Positions 9,288 through 19,007 of a DNA stretch of 64,000 nt are shown here, piece by piece. Numbering within the stretch: position 1 is the first letter of the stretch; each line of letters opens with the position of its first letter. The stretch comes from Kiloniella laminariae DSM 19542 (GTDB taxonomy: Bacteria > Pseudomonadota > Alphaproteobacteria > Kiloniellales > Kiloniellaceae), in NCBI RefSeq assembly GCF_000374005.1, contig NZ_KB893167.1, forward strand, positions 213,985-277,984. Direction: 5' to 3'. Made by a program: the position numbers and the translations under genes. The notes under the pieces were generated by a model, which saw nothing but the letters and a program-made list of their open reading frames with translations, searched no databases and was not told the DNA's origin.

Positions 9288-10100
9288 TTATTTCTGCTTT
9301 TGCTCCGACCAGATTTTTTCCATTTCTTCCAGGGACGTCTGCTCGATTTTTGAGCCTCTGTTTCTGAGAGCTTCCTCTACGGCCCGAAAACGCTGTTCGA
9401 ACTTGGCATTGGTCCGTCGCAATGCTTTTTCCGGATCAAGATCGAGATGCCGGGCCAGATTAACAACGGAAAAAAGGACATCTCCCAGCTCATCTTCTGC
9501 GCGATCTTTCGATCCCTTGTTTTCCAACTCGTATTTCAGCTCTTCAATTTCTTCATGGATCTTGGCGATGACAGGGGTCAGGTCCGGCCAATCGAACCCG
9601 ACTTTTGCGGCTCTTCTTTGCAATTTTACGGCCCGGGTCGCAGCGGGAAGGCCAATGGTTATGCCATCGAGGACGGACTCTTCCGGTGTGCCTTTTTTTG
9701 CCTCACGTTCTCTGGCCTTGATTTCTTCCCAGGCAACAATCTGTTCGTCAGCCGTTCTGTGAGAGGCCGATCCGTATACATGAGGGTGCCTTCCGATCAT
9801 TTTTTCGGTAATGGCCTGGGCTATGGTGTCAAAATCAAACAGGTCTAACTCTTCGGCTATTTGGGCATGATAAATCACCTGAAGTAAAAGATCGCCGAGC
9901 TCATCTTTTAGATGAACATGATCTTTCCTTTCGATGGCGTCCGCTACTTCGTAAGCCTCTTCTATGGTATAGGGCGCAATCGTCTCAAAGGTCTGTTCTA
10001 TATCCCAGGGACACCCGCCATCAGGAGATCTGAGATCCCGCATCAAATCAATGAGGCGATCAATGCCTCTTCTGGCCGGATCCGGAATAGCTTTGCTCAT
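9288..10100 (-). CDS. mazG: nucleoside triphosphate pyrophosphohydrolase MazG
   Basis: A 270-residue protein with two MazG domains. The first has the diagnostic LMRDLRSPDGGCPWDIEQT (about residues 17-35) and EEAYEVADAIE with ELGDLLLQVIYHA metal-binding acids (EExxE...ExxD). The second carries EEIEELKYEL and DELGDVLFSVVNLAR. MazG hydrolyses all canonical NTPs and damaged nucleotides to NMP plus PPi, and in E. coli lowers ppGpp indirectly. It is distinct from the 99-residue MazG-like protein at 2650-2949. It is transcribed away from the chemoreceptor gene and appears monocistronic. Confidence 0.96.
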   Translation of the reverse strand: MSKAIPDPARRGIDRLIDLMRDLRSPDGGCPWDIEQTFETIAPYTIEEAYEVADAIERKDHVHLKDELGDLLLQVIYHAQIAEELDLFDFDTIAQAITEKMIGRHPHVYGSASHRTADEQIVAWEEIKAREREAKKGTPEESVLDGITIGLPAATRAVKLQRRAAKVGFDWPDLTPVIAKIHEEIEELKYELENKGSKDRAEDELGDVLFSVVNLARHLDLDPEKALRRTNAKFEQRFRAVEEALRNRGSKIEQTSLEEMEKIWSEQKQK

Positions 10101-10339
10101 CTGTTGGTCCTGTCGGTCTCTTGTTTACCTGAATTCTTCATAAGATCTATCAGAAGCTTTTGATTGTTTAAAGAAACTCCGAAAGGAAAACAGTCGGACT
10201 TCTGTCTTATCCCGTTTGCGCACGTGGAAATTTACATCTTTTTAATACCAGTCCTTTAAATTCCATAGCGCACCTGAAACGAGAGAACTCGGGTTCAAGA
10301 GATGAGTAATCAATCCAGTGCAGGCTCCTTTGCAGGAAA

Positions 10340-12427
10340 ATGGAACAGACAATGTTAAAAAAGCTTTCCCTCAGTGCCAAACTTACACTTACGAGTGCAG
10401 TTATCGTTGTCATTTGTTTGACAATAAGCATTGTTCTGATGGCCCGTACAACGGAAAATACCGTGCGGGACCTGACACTTGACCAAGCGCGAGCTATCGG
10501 AAAGGCCGAGGCAACAGAAGTTCAGCGCCAACTCGATATTGGTATGACCGTCGCCCACTCCCTGACTCAGGCATTTGTGGGAATGCGGGCAAAAGGCGTC
10601 ACCGACAGGGCCGCCTATGATGAAGTTCTGAAGCAGACTTTAATTGAAAACCCGGTTCTGGCTGGAGCCTGGGCGGGTTATGAGCCCAATGCACTGGACG
10701 GTAAAGATAGCGAATATGTTACGGAAAAAAATCAGAGCGGTCGTTATCTGACCTATTACTACAACTTTGGAAAGGGAGTTCTTCCTTCCACTATCGGGGC
10801 TTATGAAGAAGATCCAAACACTCCCGAGACAGACTGGTATTATTTACCCGTGCGGACAAAAAAACCCGCCGTTGTGGACCCTATCGGTTATGATATCGAG
10901 GGCAATATTGTCACGCTAACGTCGTTTGTTTATCCCATTCTTGATGAGAATGACAAGGTACTCGGTGTTGTCGGTGTCGACATGAACCTTAACGACATGG
11001 CGGCTTCCTTTAACAAGTTAACCCCTTTCGAAAGCGGTTCGGTTAACCTGGTATCCAACAATGGCCAGTGGGTGGCACATAGTGACCCCGAGTTGTTGGG
11101 CAAACCTTTAAATCCGGAGAAAGAGCTGTTTACGACTGCTCTGCCGTTGATTGAGGAGGGTAAATCCCTGGAGGGGGAAGACGAAGATCTTTATCGTCTG
11201 TTTATTCCTGTCAATGTCAGGGATACACATGCTCCCTGGTCTGTTCTGGTTAATGTGCCGATTGGTAAACTTACTGAAAAAGCTGTTGTCATGCAGCAAT
11301 TTACTGTGATTGGTGGCGTAATATTACTGATTGTTCTTAATGTTGCTCTGCTGATTATCGTTCGGATCATGATCCGCAATCCTCTGCAGAAGTCCATGTC
11401 TGTGATTGAGGCTTTGATGGCCGGAAATTACAAAGTTGAAGTGAGTGGGCAGGATCGGGGAGACGAAATCGGCGACATTAACCGGGCACTCGAGCAATTC
11501 AAGGGAAATGCCGAGCAGGTACACCGTATGGAGGAAGAAAAACTTCTGGCGGAACAAAAAGCTTCTGAAGATCGGCATACTGCGCGTATGAGCATGGCCA
11601 ATGACTTTGAGGCATCGGTTGGAAAAATTATCTCTTCAGTATCATCTTCTGCAAACGGTATGCGAACAACGGCACAGAATATGGCTGGTGCGGCTAATCA
11701 ATCGTCCAATCAGGCATCGGTTGTCACTGAAGCTGCAGAAGCGGCATCTGTAAATGTGCAGTCGGTGGCGGCTGCGACGGAAGAGCTTTCTGCATCTATT
11801 AACGAAATCAGTTCCCAGGTACAGAAGTCTGCAGATATTGCAAGTAATGCAGTCGAGGAAACGTCCCGAACCAACCAAAAAGTTGAGGGTTTGGCTGCTG
11901 CGGCTGACAGGATTGGTGAAGTCGTCAAGCTGATTAATGATATTGCAGAGCAGACCAATCTTCTGGCGCTGAACGCAACGATTGAAGCCGCACGCGCAGG
12001 TGAGGCGGGTAAAGGCTTTGCCGTGGTGGCGTCTGAAGTGAAGTCACTGGCAAACCAGACGGCTAAAGCTACAGAGGAAATTTCTGGACAGATTACCTCT
12101 ATCCAGAATGAAACCCGTGAAACAGTTGATGCAATCCACAGTATCTCGACGACAATTGATTCCATCCATGAAGTCGCCACGGCTATTGCCTCAGCCGTAG
12201 AAGAACAGGGAGCTGCAACCGCTGAAATTACCAAATCAGTACAGCAGGCAGCAAACGGGACTGATCAGGTGACATCAAATATTGTTCAGGTTCGGGAAGC
12301 TGCCAATACAACAGGATCTGTAGCAGAAGAGGTACAAAACTCTGCAGCAAGTCTGGCCCAGGAAGCCTTGCAACTGGAAGAGCAGGTTCATGAGTTCCTG
12401 AGGCGACTGAGAACTGCACAGTCATAA
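10340..12427 (+). CDS. methyl-accepting chemotaxis protein with dCache sensor
   Basis: A 695-residue chemoreceptor. Membrane segment 1 is at about residues 12-32, followed by a periplasmic double-Cache-type sensor domain (about 33-315, with the [22 protein letters not shown] dCache motif), membrane segment 2 (about 318-342), HAMP (about 345-400) and a long cytoplasmic coiled coil. The signalling hairpin tip is canonical: [18 protein letters not shown] near residue 537. No C-terminal CheR-docking pentapeptide is seen. It should couple an external small-molecule ligand to CheA/CheW; the ligand is unknown. The neighbouring HAAT importer on the same strand could share its ligand class, but a terminator separates them. 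Confidence 0.95.
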   Translation: MEQTMLKKLSLSAKLTLTSAVIVVICLTISIVLMARTTENTVRDLTLDQARAIGKAEATEVQRQLDIGMTVAHSLTQAFVGMRAKGVTDRAAYDEVLKQTLIENPVLAGAWAGYEPNALDGKDSEYVTEKNQSGRYLTYYYNFGKGVLPSTIGAYEEDPNTPETDWYYLPVRTKKPAVVDPIGYDIEGNIVTLTSFVYPILDENDKVLGVVGVDMNLNDMAASFNKLTPFESGSVNLVSNNGQWVAHSDPELLGKPLNPEKELFTTALPLIEEGKSLEGEDEDLYRLFIPVNVRDTHAPWSVLVNVPIGKLTEKAVVMQQFTVIGGVILLIVLNVALLIIVRIMIRNPLQKSMSVIEALMAGNYKVEVSGQDRGDEIGDINRALEQFKGNAEQVHRMEEEKLLAEQKASEDRHTARMSMANDFEASVGKIISSVSSSANGMRTTAQNMAGAANQSSNQASVVTEAAEAASVNVQSVAAATEELSASINEISSQVQKSADIASNAVEETSRTNQKVEGLAAAADRIGEVVKLINDIAEQTNLLALNATIEAARAGEAGKGFAVVASEVKSLANQTAKATEEISGQITSIQNETRETVDAIHSISTTIDSIHEVATAIASAVEEQGAATAEITKSVQQAANGTDQVTSNIVQVREAANTTGSVAEEVQNSAASLAQEALQLEEQVHEFLRRLRTAQS

Positions 12428-12911
12428 AAACTGTTCTGACTTAACAACCTTCAAATCCCCGAAGCAGCTGAATGCTTCGGGGATTTTTTTTGCCTTTTAC
12501 AAATTATCTTTAATGATTTTTATGATGTAAAATTATTTACTGATGTTTTTATCGAAGACAAAGCTCTGTTGCTTGAGTTTTTAAAGGGGCAGATATTTTC
12601 AGCACAACGGCAAGAACAAAAACAAGAATGCCGTCTGTGATATCGGGTTCGTTAATGCAAGCAATGGGGACTTATCTGCCGAATTTTAATCCTGACAAAT
12701 TTCTAGAAAAGATCAGGAACGCAGATCAGGGCCGGGGACTGAGAGAAACAGATCATCCGCCGTCTCCCGGGAAATGAATGTCTCAAGGATCACTCTTGAT
12801 CCTGGTGCCTTTCTGGCTAACGAAACCCGATCATGGAACAAGATGCTCAGGGAGTATCCACGGGCATTTGATATTGAACAGAATGAGCGAATTCTTGGGA
12901 GACGCACAAAC
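12428..12911 (+). other. 484-bp intergenic region upstream of the HAAT transporter
   Basis: Apart from the terminator at 12454-12491 I see no gene here. The first half is AT-rich. Open frames that run into the region (12774 onward plus strand, 12713-12913 minus strand) show no family resemblance and no ribosome sites. It presumably holds the promoter of the transporter operon. Confidence 0.6.
12454..12491 (+). terminator. intrinsic terminator of the chemoreceptor gene
   Basis: The stem AATCCCCGAAGC pairs with GCTTCGGGGATT and is followed by TTTTTTT. It ends 64 bp after the chemoreceptor stop. Confidence 0.93.
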
Positions 12912-14276
12912 ATGACCGATAATTCAAATAAAAAATTTCATCTTTCTCGCCGCCGGCTTCTTACGGGTGCGGCTGCGGTGGGTGCCGGGGCAGCCATGTT
13001 TGGCGGATCCCCCATGGGCTTTGTCAAAGGGGCCTGGGCAGCAAATTTCAGAAATGACCCCGGTAACAATTCTTTTGTGAAGTTTGGCTTTAATGTCCCT
13101 CAAACCGGTGCTTATGCCGATGAAGGGGCCGATGAACTCCGGGCTTATTATCTTGCTGTAAAACACCTGAATGGCGAAGGTGATGGCGGTATGCTGACAA
13201 CCATGCAGCCTAGTTCATTGAAGGGAAATGGTATTCTTGGCAAGAAGGTCGAGTATGTCACGGGTGATACCCAGACCAAATCTGATGCAGCGCGCGCTTC
13301 GGCCAAGCGGATGATTGAAAAAGAGGGTGTGACCATGTTCTCCGGTGGATCTTCCTCCGGTGTTGCAGTGGCAACCCAGTCCCTGGCCCAGGAAATGGGT
13401 GTGATCTTTATGTGTGGGCTGACCCACTCGAATGACACAACAGGTAAAGACAAGCGTCGTTATGGCTTCCGCCACTTCTTCAACGCCTATATGTCCGGGG
13501 CGGCCCTTGGTCCGGTTCTGAAAGATGAAATGGGCACAGATCGCCGCGCGTATCATCTGACAGCTGACTACACCTGGGGCTGGACCCAGGAAGAGTCGAT
13601 CAAGAACACAACAGAAGCATTGGGTTGGGAAACCGTAAACGCAGTGCGTACGCCGGTTGGTGCTGGGGATTTCTCTCAGTATATCACGCCAGTTCTGAAT
13701 TCTGGTGCCGATGTCCTGATCCTGAACCACTATGGTAAGGACATGATCAACTCCCTGACCCAGGCAATCCAGTTTGGCCTGAGAGACAAACAGGTGAACG
13801 GCAAGAATTTTGAAATTGTTGTTCCTCTCTTCTCTCGTCTGATGGCGCAGGGTGCTGGCGAGAACATCAAAGGAATTCTGGGAACCACTAACTGGAACTG
13901 GTCCTTGCAGGATGCCGGATCACAGGCTTTTGTGAAGTCCTTTGGTCAGGAGTATGGTTTCCCGCCATCACAGGCTGCTCATACCTGTTATGTTCAGACA
14001 CTGCTTTATGCAAATGCTTGTGAAATGGCCGGGACTTTCTATCCGCCAGAAGTTATCAAGGCTCTGGAAGGTTTTGAGTTCGATGGTATGGGCAATGGTC
14101 CAACTGAATATCGAGCCGCTGATCACCAGTGTTTCAAGGATGTTCTGGTCGTACGGGGTAACGAAAATCCAACCACCCAGTTTGATCTGCTGAATGTTGT
14201 CCAGCAGGTTCCACGGGCTCAGGTTGAATACGATCCTGCCATTTTTGGCGGTGACTTAGGCCCATACGAGGTCTGA
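12912..14276 (+). CDS. HAAT-type ABC transporter substrate-binding protein (TAT signal)
   Basis: A 454-residue periplasmic binding protein of the branched-chain amino acid/urea/amide group (Peripla_BP_6 type). The ATG at 12912 has a GGGAG ribosome site. The protein begins with a short polar stretch, then a twin-arginine motif (SRRRLLTG) and an Ala-rich hydrophobic region ending near AWA, so export is likely by TAT. Binding-protein landmarks include VKFGFNVPQTGAYADEG and a ligand-cleft segment around SGGSSSGVAVA. The ligand cannot be deduced. An in-frame ATG at 12774 would add 46 polar residues ahead of the signal peptide and is rejected. It is the first gene of a five-gene operon. Confidence 0.9.
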   Translation: MTDNSNKKFHLSRRRLLTGAAAVGAGAAMFGGSPMGFVKGAWAANFRNDPGNNSFVKFGFNVPQTGAYADEGADELRAYYLAVKHLNGEGDGGMLTTMQPSSLKGNGILGKKVEYVTGDTQTKSDAARASAKRMIEKEGVTMFSGGSSSGVAVATQSLAQEMGVIFMCGLTHSNDTTGKDKRRYGFRHFFNAYMSGAALGPVLKDEMGTDRRAYHLTADYTWGWTQEESIKNTTEALGWETVNAVRTPVGAGDFSQYITPVLNSGADVLILNHYGKDMINSLTQAIQFGLRDKQVNGKNFEIVVPLFSRLMAQGAGENIKGILGTTNWNWSLQDAGSQAFVKSFGQEYGFPPSQAAHTCYVQTLLYANACEMAGTFYPPEVIKALEGFEFDGMGNGPTEYRAADHQCFKDVLVVRGNENPTTQFDLLNVVQQVPRAQVEYDPAIFGGDLGPYEV

Positions 14277-14287
14277 TTCAATAGGCA

Positions 14288-14316
14288 TGGACCGGGTGCT
14301 GTACCAGCCCGGTCCA
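14288..14316 (+). other. intercistronic stem-loop after the binding-protein gene
   Basis: TGGACCGGG (14288-14296) pairs with CCCGGTCCA (14308-14316), and an inner CTG/CAG can extend it. No T-run follows. Stem-loops at this position often protect the abundant binding-protein message and lower expression of downstream permease genes. Confidence 0.6.
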
Positions 14317-14412
14317 CCCTTACTGATGATTTTAGAAACAAGATGCTTGTCCGGTCGACAGTGAGCCTTCTCCTGTACTGGCGACATCAAAACCAGCAGC
14401 GAAATTAAAAAC

Positions 14413-15429
14413 ATGGATGCACTTGTACTGCAACTCCTGAACGGGCTCGACAAAGGGGGCGCTTATGCCCTGATTGCCCTAGGACTGACCCTGATTTTCG
14501 GAACTTTGGGGGTCGTAAATTTTGCCCATGGGGCTCTTTTTATGCTCGGCGCTTTTTGTGCCGTAGCAATGAAGCAGCTTCTGACACTTTCCAAACTGGT
14601 CAAAGACGAAAGCATCACCTTTTTTGACGCTTTCAAGGAAGAGCCCTATCTCAAGATATGGTTTGGGGATACCGGGGCGATTATTATTGATTACGCTGTA
14701 CCAATTTCGATCCTGCTGGCCATACCGGTCATGTTGTTAATTGGCTTGGCGCTTGAGCGTGGCTTGATCAGGTTTTTTTACAAGCGAACCCATGCCGAAC
14801 AGATCCTCGTGACCTTTGGTATGGCGATTGTTCTGCAAGAGATTGTCAAGGCGATGTTCGGGGCCAACCCGGTACCGATGCCACCGCCCGAAATTTTCGC
14901 CGGGTCAGCCGATATTGGATCTTTCCTGGGGCTTGGCAACTCTGTGGTCTATCCCTGGTGGCGTCTTGTGTATCTCGGCTTTGCCGGAATTGTAATCGCG
15001 GGTGTTTTCTCCTTCCTACAGTTTACGACCTTTGGAATGGTGGTTCGGGCCGGGATGCAGGACAGAGAAACTGTCGGCTTGCTCGGAATTGATATCGAAC
15101 GGCGCTTTACCATTGTCTTTGGTCTGGCAGCAGTTGTTTCGGGGCTTGCCGGAGTTATGTACACCCCGATTGTGCCACCGGACTATCATATGGGCATGGA
15201 TTTTCTTGTTCTTTCATTTGTGGTCGTTGTCGTTGGCGGTATGGGGTCACTGACCGGAGCTGTTGCAGCAGGTTTCCTGCTGGGAATTCTTCAGTCTTTT
15301 GCCTCGATGAACGAAATCACCTCTATTCTCCCTGGTATTGACCAGATCATTATTTTCCTTGTTGCGGTTGTCATTCTGCTGGTTCGTCCCCGTGGTCTGA
15401 TGGGCCGAAAAGGCGTAATGGAGTCCTAA
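14413..15429 (+). CDS. branched-chain amino acid-type ABC transporter permease (LivH-like)
   Basis: A 338-residue inner-membrane permease of the LivH family. The N-terminus (LLNGLDKGGAYALIALGLTLIFG, about residues 8-30) and NFAHGALFMLGAF are family hallmarks, and the conserved VVVVGGMGSLTGAV segment occurs near the C-terminus. There are about eight hydrophobic segments. A hydrophilic insert at about residues 58-85 (KDESITFFDAFKEEPY) is longer than in E. coli LivH. It pairs with the LivM-like protein to form the transmembrane channel and is 3 bp from the next gene. Confidence 0.93.
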   Translation: MDALVLQLLNGLDKGGAYALIALGLTLIFGTLGVVNFAHGALFMLGAFCAVAMKQLLTLSKLVKDESITFFDAFKEEPYLKIWFGDTGAIIIDYAVPISILLAIPVMLLIGLALERGLIRFFYKRTHAEQILVTFGMAIVLQEIVKAMFGANPVPMPPPEIFAGSADIGSFLGLGNSVVYPWWRLVYLGFAGIVIAGVFSFLQFTTFGMVVRAGMQDRETVGLLGIDIERRFTIVFGLAAVVSGLAGVMYTPIVPPDYHMGMDFLVLSFVVVVVGGMGSLTGAVAAGFLLGILQSFASMNEITSILPGIDQIIIFLVAVVILLVRPRGLMGRKGVMES

Positions 15430-15432
15430 ATC

Positions 15433-16584
15433 ATGATTACAGCTACGCCACGTAATGACTTGTTGTTAATGGTGTTCTTCGCCATTGCCATTCTCACCAT
15501 GCCGATCTGGCTGTCTCCGATTGGGGCTGCCTATCCCGATCTTTTACAACGTTTTGCAATTTACGGGATTTTTGCGATTGGCTTTAACCTGCTGTTTGGC
15601 CTGACCGGGTATCTTTCCTTCGGCCATGCTGCTTTTCTCGGTGTCGGTTCCTATACTGCCGTCTGGTCGTTTAAACTGCTCAGCATGAGTGTGGTCCCCG
15701 CCGTACTTTTCGGGGTCATTACCTCGGGACTTTTTGCCGTTGTCATCGGCTATATCAGCCTCAGACGTTCCGGCATCTATTTTTCCATCCTCACACTGGC
15801 TTTTGCCCAGATGTCCTACAACCTGGCTTATTCTGTCCTGACGCCAATTACCAACGGCGAAACCGGACTGCAGCTGGCGCAGGAAGATCCCCGGGTTTTT
15901 GATAATCTTTTTGGTACAGCAATGGAAAGCGGCAGCGGTATCCCGCCGACCAATCTTTTTGGTTTGGAAATGAGCGGCTATTCCGGTTTCTATTTCTGTG
16001 CTGTCCTGATGATTATCGGATTTTATATCTCCATGCGGATTACCCGTTCCCCCTTCGGGATGATGCTCAAGGCGGTCAAGTCCAACCAGAACCGCATGAG
16101 TTATACAGGCCTGAATACCCGACCATATACACTGGCTGCCTTTGTTATTTCCGGAATGTACGCCGGGCTTGCAGGTTCGCTTCTGGCGGTCACAGATCCG
16201 CTGGCAGGGGCCGAGAGAATGCAGTGGACGGCTTCGGGAGAAGTGGTGTTGATGACTATCCTCGGCGGTGTTGGAACCTTGATGGGACCTGTCATCGGGG
16301 CAGGGGTGATCAAGTATTTCGAGAATATTTTCTCGGCCTTTAATGATGATGCCCTGCACGAGATCTTCTCTTTTCTTCCGGATGTGCTTCAGGACGGCGT
16401 TGTTGCCGTTGTTGGCCTCTTTGTCGGAGAGGGGTGGCATCTGACGCTCGGCGCCCTGTTTGTTATTGTCGTCGTTTTCCTGCCGGGTGGAATCATGGAA
16501 GGCATCGGTCGCCTGTCACGTGTTTTTTCCCAAAAGAAAACAATAGAACCCACCGTGAAAACCCGGGCACAACCAGGTGAATAG
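15433..16584 (+). CDS. branched-chain amino acid-type ABC transporter permease (LivM-like)
   Basis: A 383-residue LivM-family permease. It has the typical [27 protein letters not shown] block (about residues 44-70), the EAA-like loop [25 protein letters not shown] and [16 protein letters not shown]. It forms the channel with the preceding permease. The reading frame follows the LivH-like stop by only 3 bases. The length is at the long end for the family because of a loop near residues 140-180 with polar content. Confidence 0.93.
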   Translation: MITATPRNDLLLMVFFAIAILTMPIWLSPIGAAYPDLLQRFAIYGIFAIGFNLLFGLTGYLSFGHAAFLGVGSYTAVWSFKLLSMSVVPAVLFGVITSGLFAVVIGYISLRRSGIYFSILTLAFAQMSYNLAYSVLTPITNGETGLQLAQEDPRVFDNLFGTAMESGSGIPPTNLFGLEMSGYSGFYFCAVLMIIGFYISMRITRSPFGMMLKAVKSNQNRMSYTGLNTRPYTLAAFVISGMYAGLAGSLLAVTDPLAGAERMQWTASGEVVLMTILGGVGTLMGPVIGAGVIKYFENIFSAFNDDALHEIFSFLPDVLQDGVVAVVGLFVGEGWHLTLGALFVIVVVFLPGGIMEGIGRLSRVFSQKKTIEPTVKTRAQPGE

Positions 16585-16618
16585 CCAAAAGAGAAAATTC
16601 AAATAAAGAGAGAATGTC

Positions 16619-17374
16619 ATGGGTATTCTTGAAGTTCGCGATGTTAACAAGAGCTTTGGTGGTTTGCAGGCCCTGAATAATGTTCAGCTGAATGTTGAAG
16701 AAGGCTCTGTTCACGCCATTATCGGCCCCAACGGAGCTGGAAAATCCACTTTCCTGAATTGCCTGGTCGGAAGGCTCACCCCCGATACCGGGAGCGTCAC
16801 CTTCAACGGCGGATCTCTACTGGGGATTACGCCGCATGAAATCAACCAGGCTGGTGTGGCCAGGGTGTTTCAGACCCCGGAAATTTTCGGTGATCTGAGC
16901 CTGTTGGATAACGTTATTATTCCAACATTTGCCACCCGAGACGGCTCCTTTACCCTGAATGCCTGGAAGCGGGCGGATCAGGACTGGGAAGTTCGGGAAA
17001 AAGCTGAACATATGCTTGAAGATGTGGGATTGATCGAAAAGAAAGATGCCATTGCGGGCAGCCTTTCGCGGGGGGACAAACGTCGCCTTGAGTTGGCCAT
17101 GTGTTTGGTACAAAACCCGAAGCTGCTGCTGCTTGATGAGCCAACCGCGGGCATGTCCCGCGCAGATACCAATAATACAATCGACCTGCTGAAGCGTATC
17201 GGCAAGCGGGGGATTACCAAGATCATTATCGAGCACGATATGCATGTGGTCTTTTCGCTTGCCAACAAGGTCAGTGTCATGGCGCAGGGCACCGTAATTG
17301 CCGAGGGACTGCCCGAGGATATCAAGGGAGACCCTCGTGTGCAGGAAGCTTATCTGGGGGGAGCCCACCTATGA
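16619..17374 (+). CDS. branched-chain amino acid-type ABC transporter ATPase (LivG-like)
   Basis: A 251-residue ATP-binding subunit. Walker A is GPNGAGKST (about residues 36-44), Walker B is LLLLDEPTAG, and the ABC signature is slightly unusual, LSRGDKRRLELA in place of the common LSxGxQ. The C-terminal segment KGDPRVQEAYLGG is the LivG hallmark. It drives import through the LivH/LivM-like channel. It overlaps the next ATPase gene by 4 bases. Confidence 0.93.
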   Translation: MGILEVRDVNKSFGGLQALNNVQLNVEEGSVHAIIGPNGAGKSTFLNCLVGRLTPDTGSVTFNGGSLLGITPHEINQAGVARVFQTPEIFGDLSLLDNVIIPTFATRDGSFTLNAWKRADQDWEVREKAEHMLEDVGLIEKKDAIAGSLSRGDKRRLELAMCLVQNPKLLLLDEPTAGMSRADTNNTIDLLKRIGKRGITKIIIEHDMHVVFSLANKVSVMAQGTVIAEGLPEDIKGDPRVQEAYLGGAHL

Positions 17375-18120
17375 GTATGACCCGCGTTGAACCCGTTACC
17401 AACAAGGGCGGAGCCCCTTCCTTTTTCTCGGCCTGGGACCTGCATGCCTATTACGGGGAAAGTTATATCGTTCAGGGGGTAAGCTTTGATATTCGCGAAG
17501 GCGAAATCCTGGCACTCCTGGGGCGTAATGGTGCTGGTAAAACCTCGACCCTTCGGGCAATTGCCCGAACAGCAGATCCCATGTTGACTCACGGAGAGAT
17601 CTGGCTGGACCATAAACCGCTGCATTCCATGAAATCCTTTGAGGCAGCAAGGAATGGTGTCGGGCTTGTACCAGAAGATCGCAGAATTATTCCTGGTCTG
17701 ACGGTCGAGGAAAACCTGCAACTCGCGCAGATATCAGAACCTGTCGGCTGGACGATTGAAAGAATTTACGATCATTTTCCCCGTTTGGCAGAGCGACGTA
17801 ACCAGGAGGGAATAACCATGTCCGGGGGGGAGCAACAGATGTTGGCTGTTGCCCGGGCATTGGCGCGGGATGTCAAACTGCTGTTGCTGGATGAGCCTTA
17901 TGAAGGCCTCGCGCCAGTGATTGTACACGAAATTGAAAGCATCCTTCGTGAGATCAAATCACATGGCCTGACCACGATTATTGTGGAGCAGAACGCTATT
18001 GCAGCGCTCAATCTGGCAGACCGTGCCATCATTCTTGATATGGGGCAGGTGGTGTTTGATGGTACGGCCCAGGAAGTGCTGGATGACGCCGGGCTGCGAC
18101 AGGAATATTTGGCCATATAA
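17371..18120 (+). CDS. branched-chain amino acid-type ABC transporter ATPase (LivF-like)
   Basis: A 249-residue second ATPase subunit. It has Walker A GRNGAGKTS, signature MSGGEQQMLAVARAL, Walker B LLLLDEPYEGLAP and the LivF-type ending QEYLAI. The first 20 or so residues (polar, before FFSAWDLHAYYG) are an extension relative to E. coli LivF. It is coupled to the LivG-like gene by an ATGA overlap and closes the operon before a strong terminator. Neither ureases, amidases nor dehydrogenases flank the operon, so the transported solute stays open. Confidence 0.93.
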   Translation: MSMTRVEPVTNKGGAPSFFSAWDLHAYYGESYIVQGVSFDIREGEILALLGRNGAGKTSTLRAIARTADPMLTHGEIWLDHKPLHSMKSFEAARNGVGLVPEDRRIIPGLTVEENLQLAQISEPVGWTIERIYDHFPRLAERRNQEGITMSGGEQQMLAVARALARDVKLLLLDEPYEGLAPVIVHEIESILREIKSHGLTTIIVEQNAIAALNLADRAIILDMGQVVFDGTAQEVLDDAGLRQEYLAI

Positions 18121-18164
18121 TCACTGGGTTATATCACCAGGCTTTGATTCACTTGCACGACTTG

Positions 18165-18192
18165 AAAGGGAGTTTTTAAACTCCCTTTTTTT
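18165..18192 (+). terminator. intrinsic terminator of the HAAT operon
   Basis: An 11-bp perfect stem AAAGGGAGTTT / AAACTCCCTTT (18165-18175, 18178-18188) with a TT loop and a following T-run. Confidence 0.92.
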
Positions 18193-18296
18193 ACGACAAC
18201 AGTATCATTCCTACTGATCAGGAATGTTCTTTCTGTTCTTTCTTGCCTCTTTCCCCAAAGGTCTGACATGATTTGAACAGAGCAGGGGAGTTGAGC

Positions 18297-18944
18297 ATGA
18301 CAGAAATAATCGCAATTTTCAGTATTCTTGGCGTTATTGCCATCGGAGCGATCACGCCTGGCCCCAGCTTTATTCTTGTTGCCCAGATCTCTTTATCCCG
18401 TTCACGGAACCATGGTATCGCCGCTGCCGCGGGTATGGGGGCTGGAGCAATTCTGTTTGCTATACTTGCTCTTCTCGGGCTGCAGATGATCTTTATCGAA
18501 ATTGACTGGCTCTATGCTGCTTTCAAGATCTTTGGCGGTCTCTATCTGGTTTATCTCGGGATCCGGATCTGGCGAGGGGCAAAAAACAGCCTTGTGTCTG
18601 TAGATACAGCCGGGTGTGAGGTCGGGATCAGCCAAGAAACAGCAGAAAAAACCACTTGTTTTCGCGCCTTTGTCCATGCCTTTATGACCCAGATCAGCAA
18701 CCCAAAGGCGGCGATCATCTATAGCGGAGTTTTTGCTGTATTCCTGCCAAGCGAGACATCTTTCTGGTTTCCGCTGGTGCTTTTACCAGCAATCATGCTG
18801 CTTGAGACAAGCTGGTATATTGTTGTTGCCTGTGCCCTGTCGGCACCGGTTTCTCGCACTATCTATCTGCGGGCAAAAACTGGGATTGATCGTGTTGCCG
18901 GTAGCCTGATGGGGTTACTTGGCCTCAAGCTGATGACAAGCTAG
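18297..18944 (+). CDS. LysE/RhtB family exporter
   Basis: A 215-residue membrane protein of the LysE/RhtB amino-acid exporter family. The N-terminal signature is AITPGPSFILVAQISLSRS (about residues 15-33), followed by GIAAAAGMGAGA. There are about six hydrophobic segments, and NPKAAIIYSGVFAVF is the usual mid-protein motif. It probably exports an amino acid or derivative, substrate unknown. The ATG at 18297 has an ideally placed GGGGAG ribosome site; an upstream in-frame start at 18273 lacks one. Confidence 0.9.
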   Translation: MTEIIAIFSILGVIAIGAITPGPSFILVAQISLSRSRNHGIAAAAGMGAGAILFAILALLGLQMIFIEIDWLYAAFKIFGGLYLVYLGIRIWRGAKNSLVSVDTAGCEVGISQETAEKTTCFRAFVHAFMTQISNPKAAIIYSGVFAVFLPSETSFWFPLVLLPAIMLLETSWYIVVACALSAPVSRTIYLRAKTGIDRVAGSLMGLLGLKLMTS

Positions 18945-19007
18945 CCCAGAGTTAGTCTGTTTGTGTTTCGCTGCTATCTTACTCTGTTAATCTGGATGAT
19001 ATTCACC

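Noticed and set aside
12774..12911. N-terminal extension of the HAAT binding protein
   Set aside because: It would place 46 polar residues before the TAT signal, and the internal ATG has a good ribosome site.
15544..16440. 298-codon minus-strand frame opposite livM-like gene
   Set aside because: Composition is polar and repetitive in a way typical of the reverse complement of a membrane-protein gene; no start signal.
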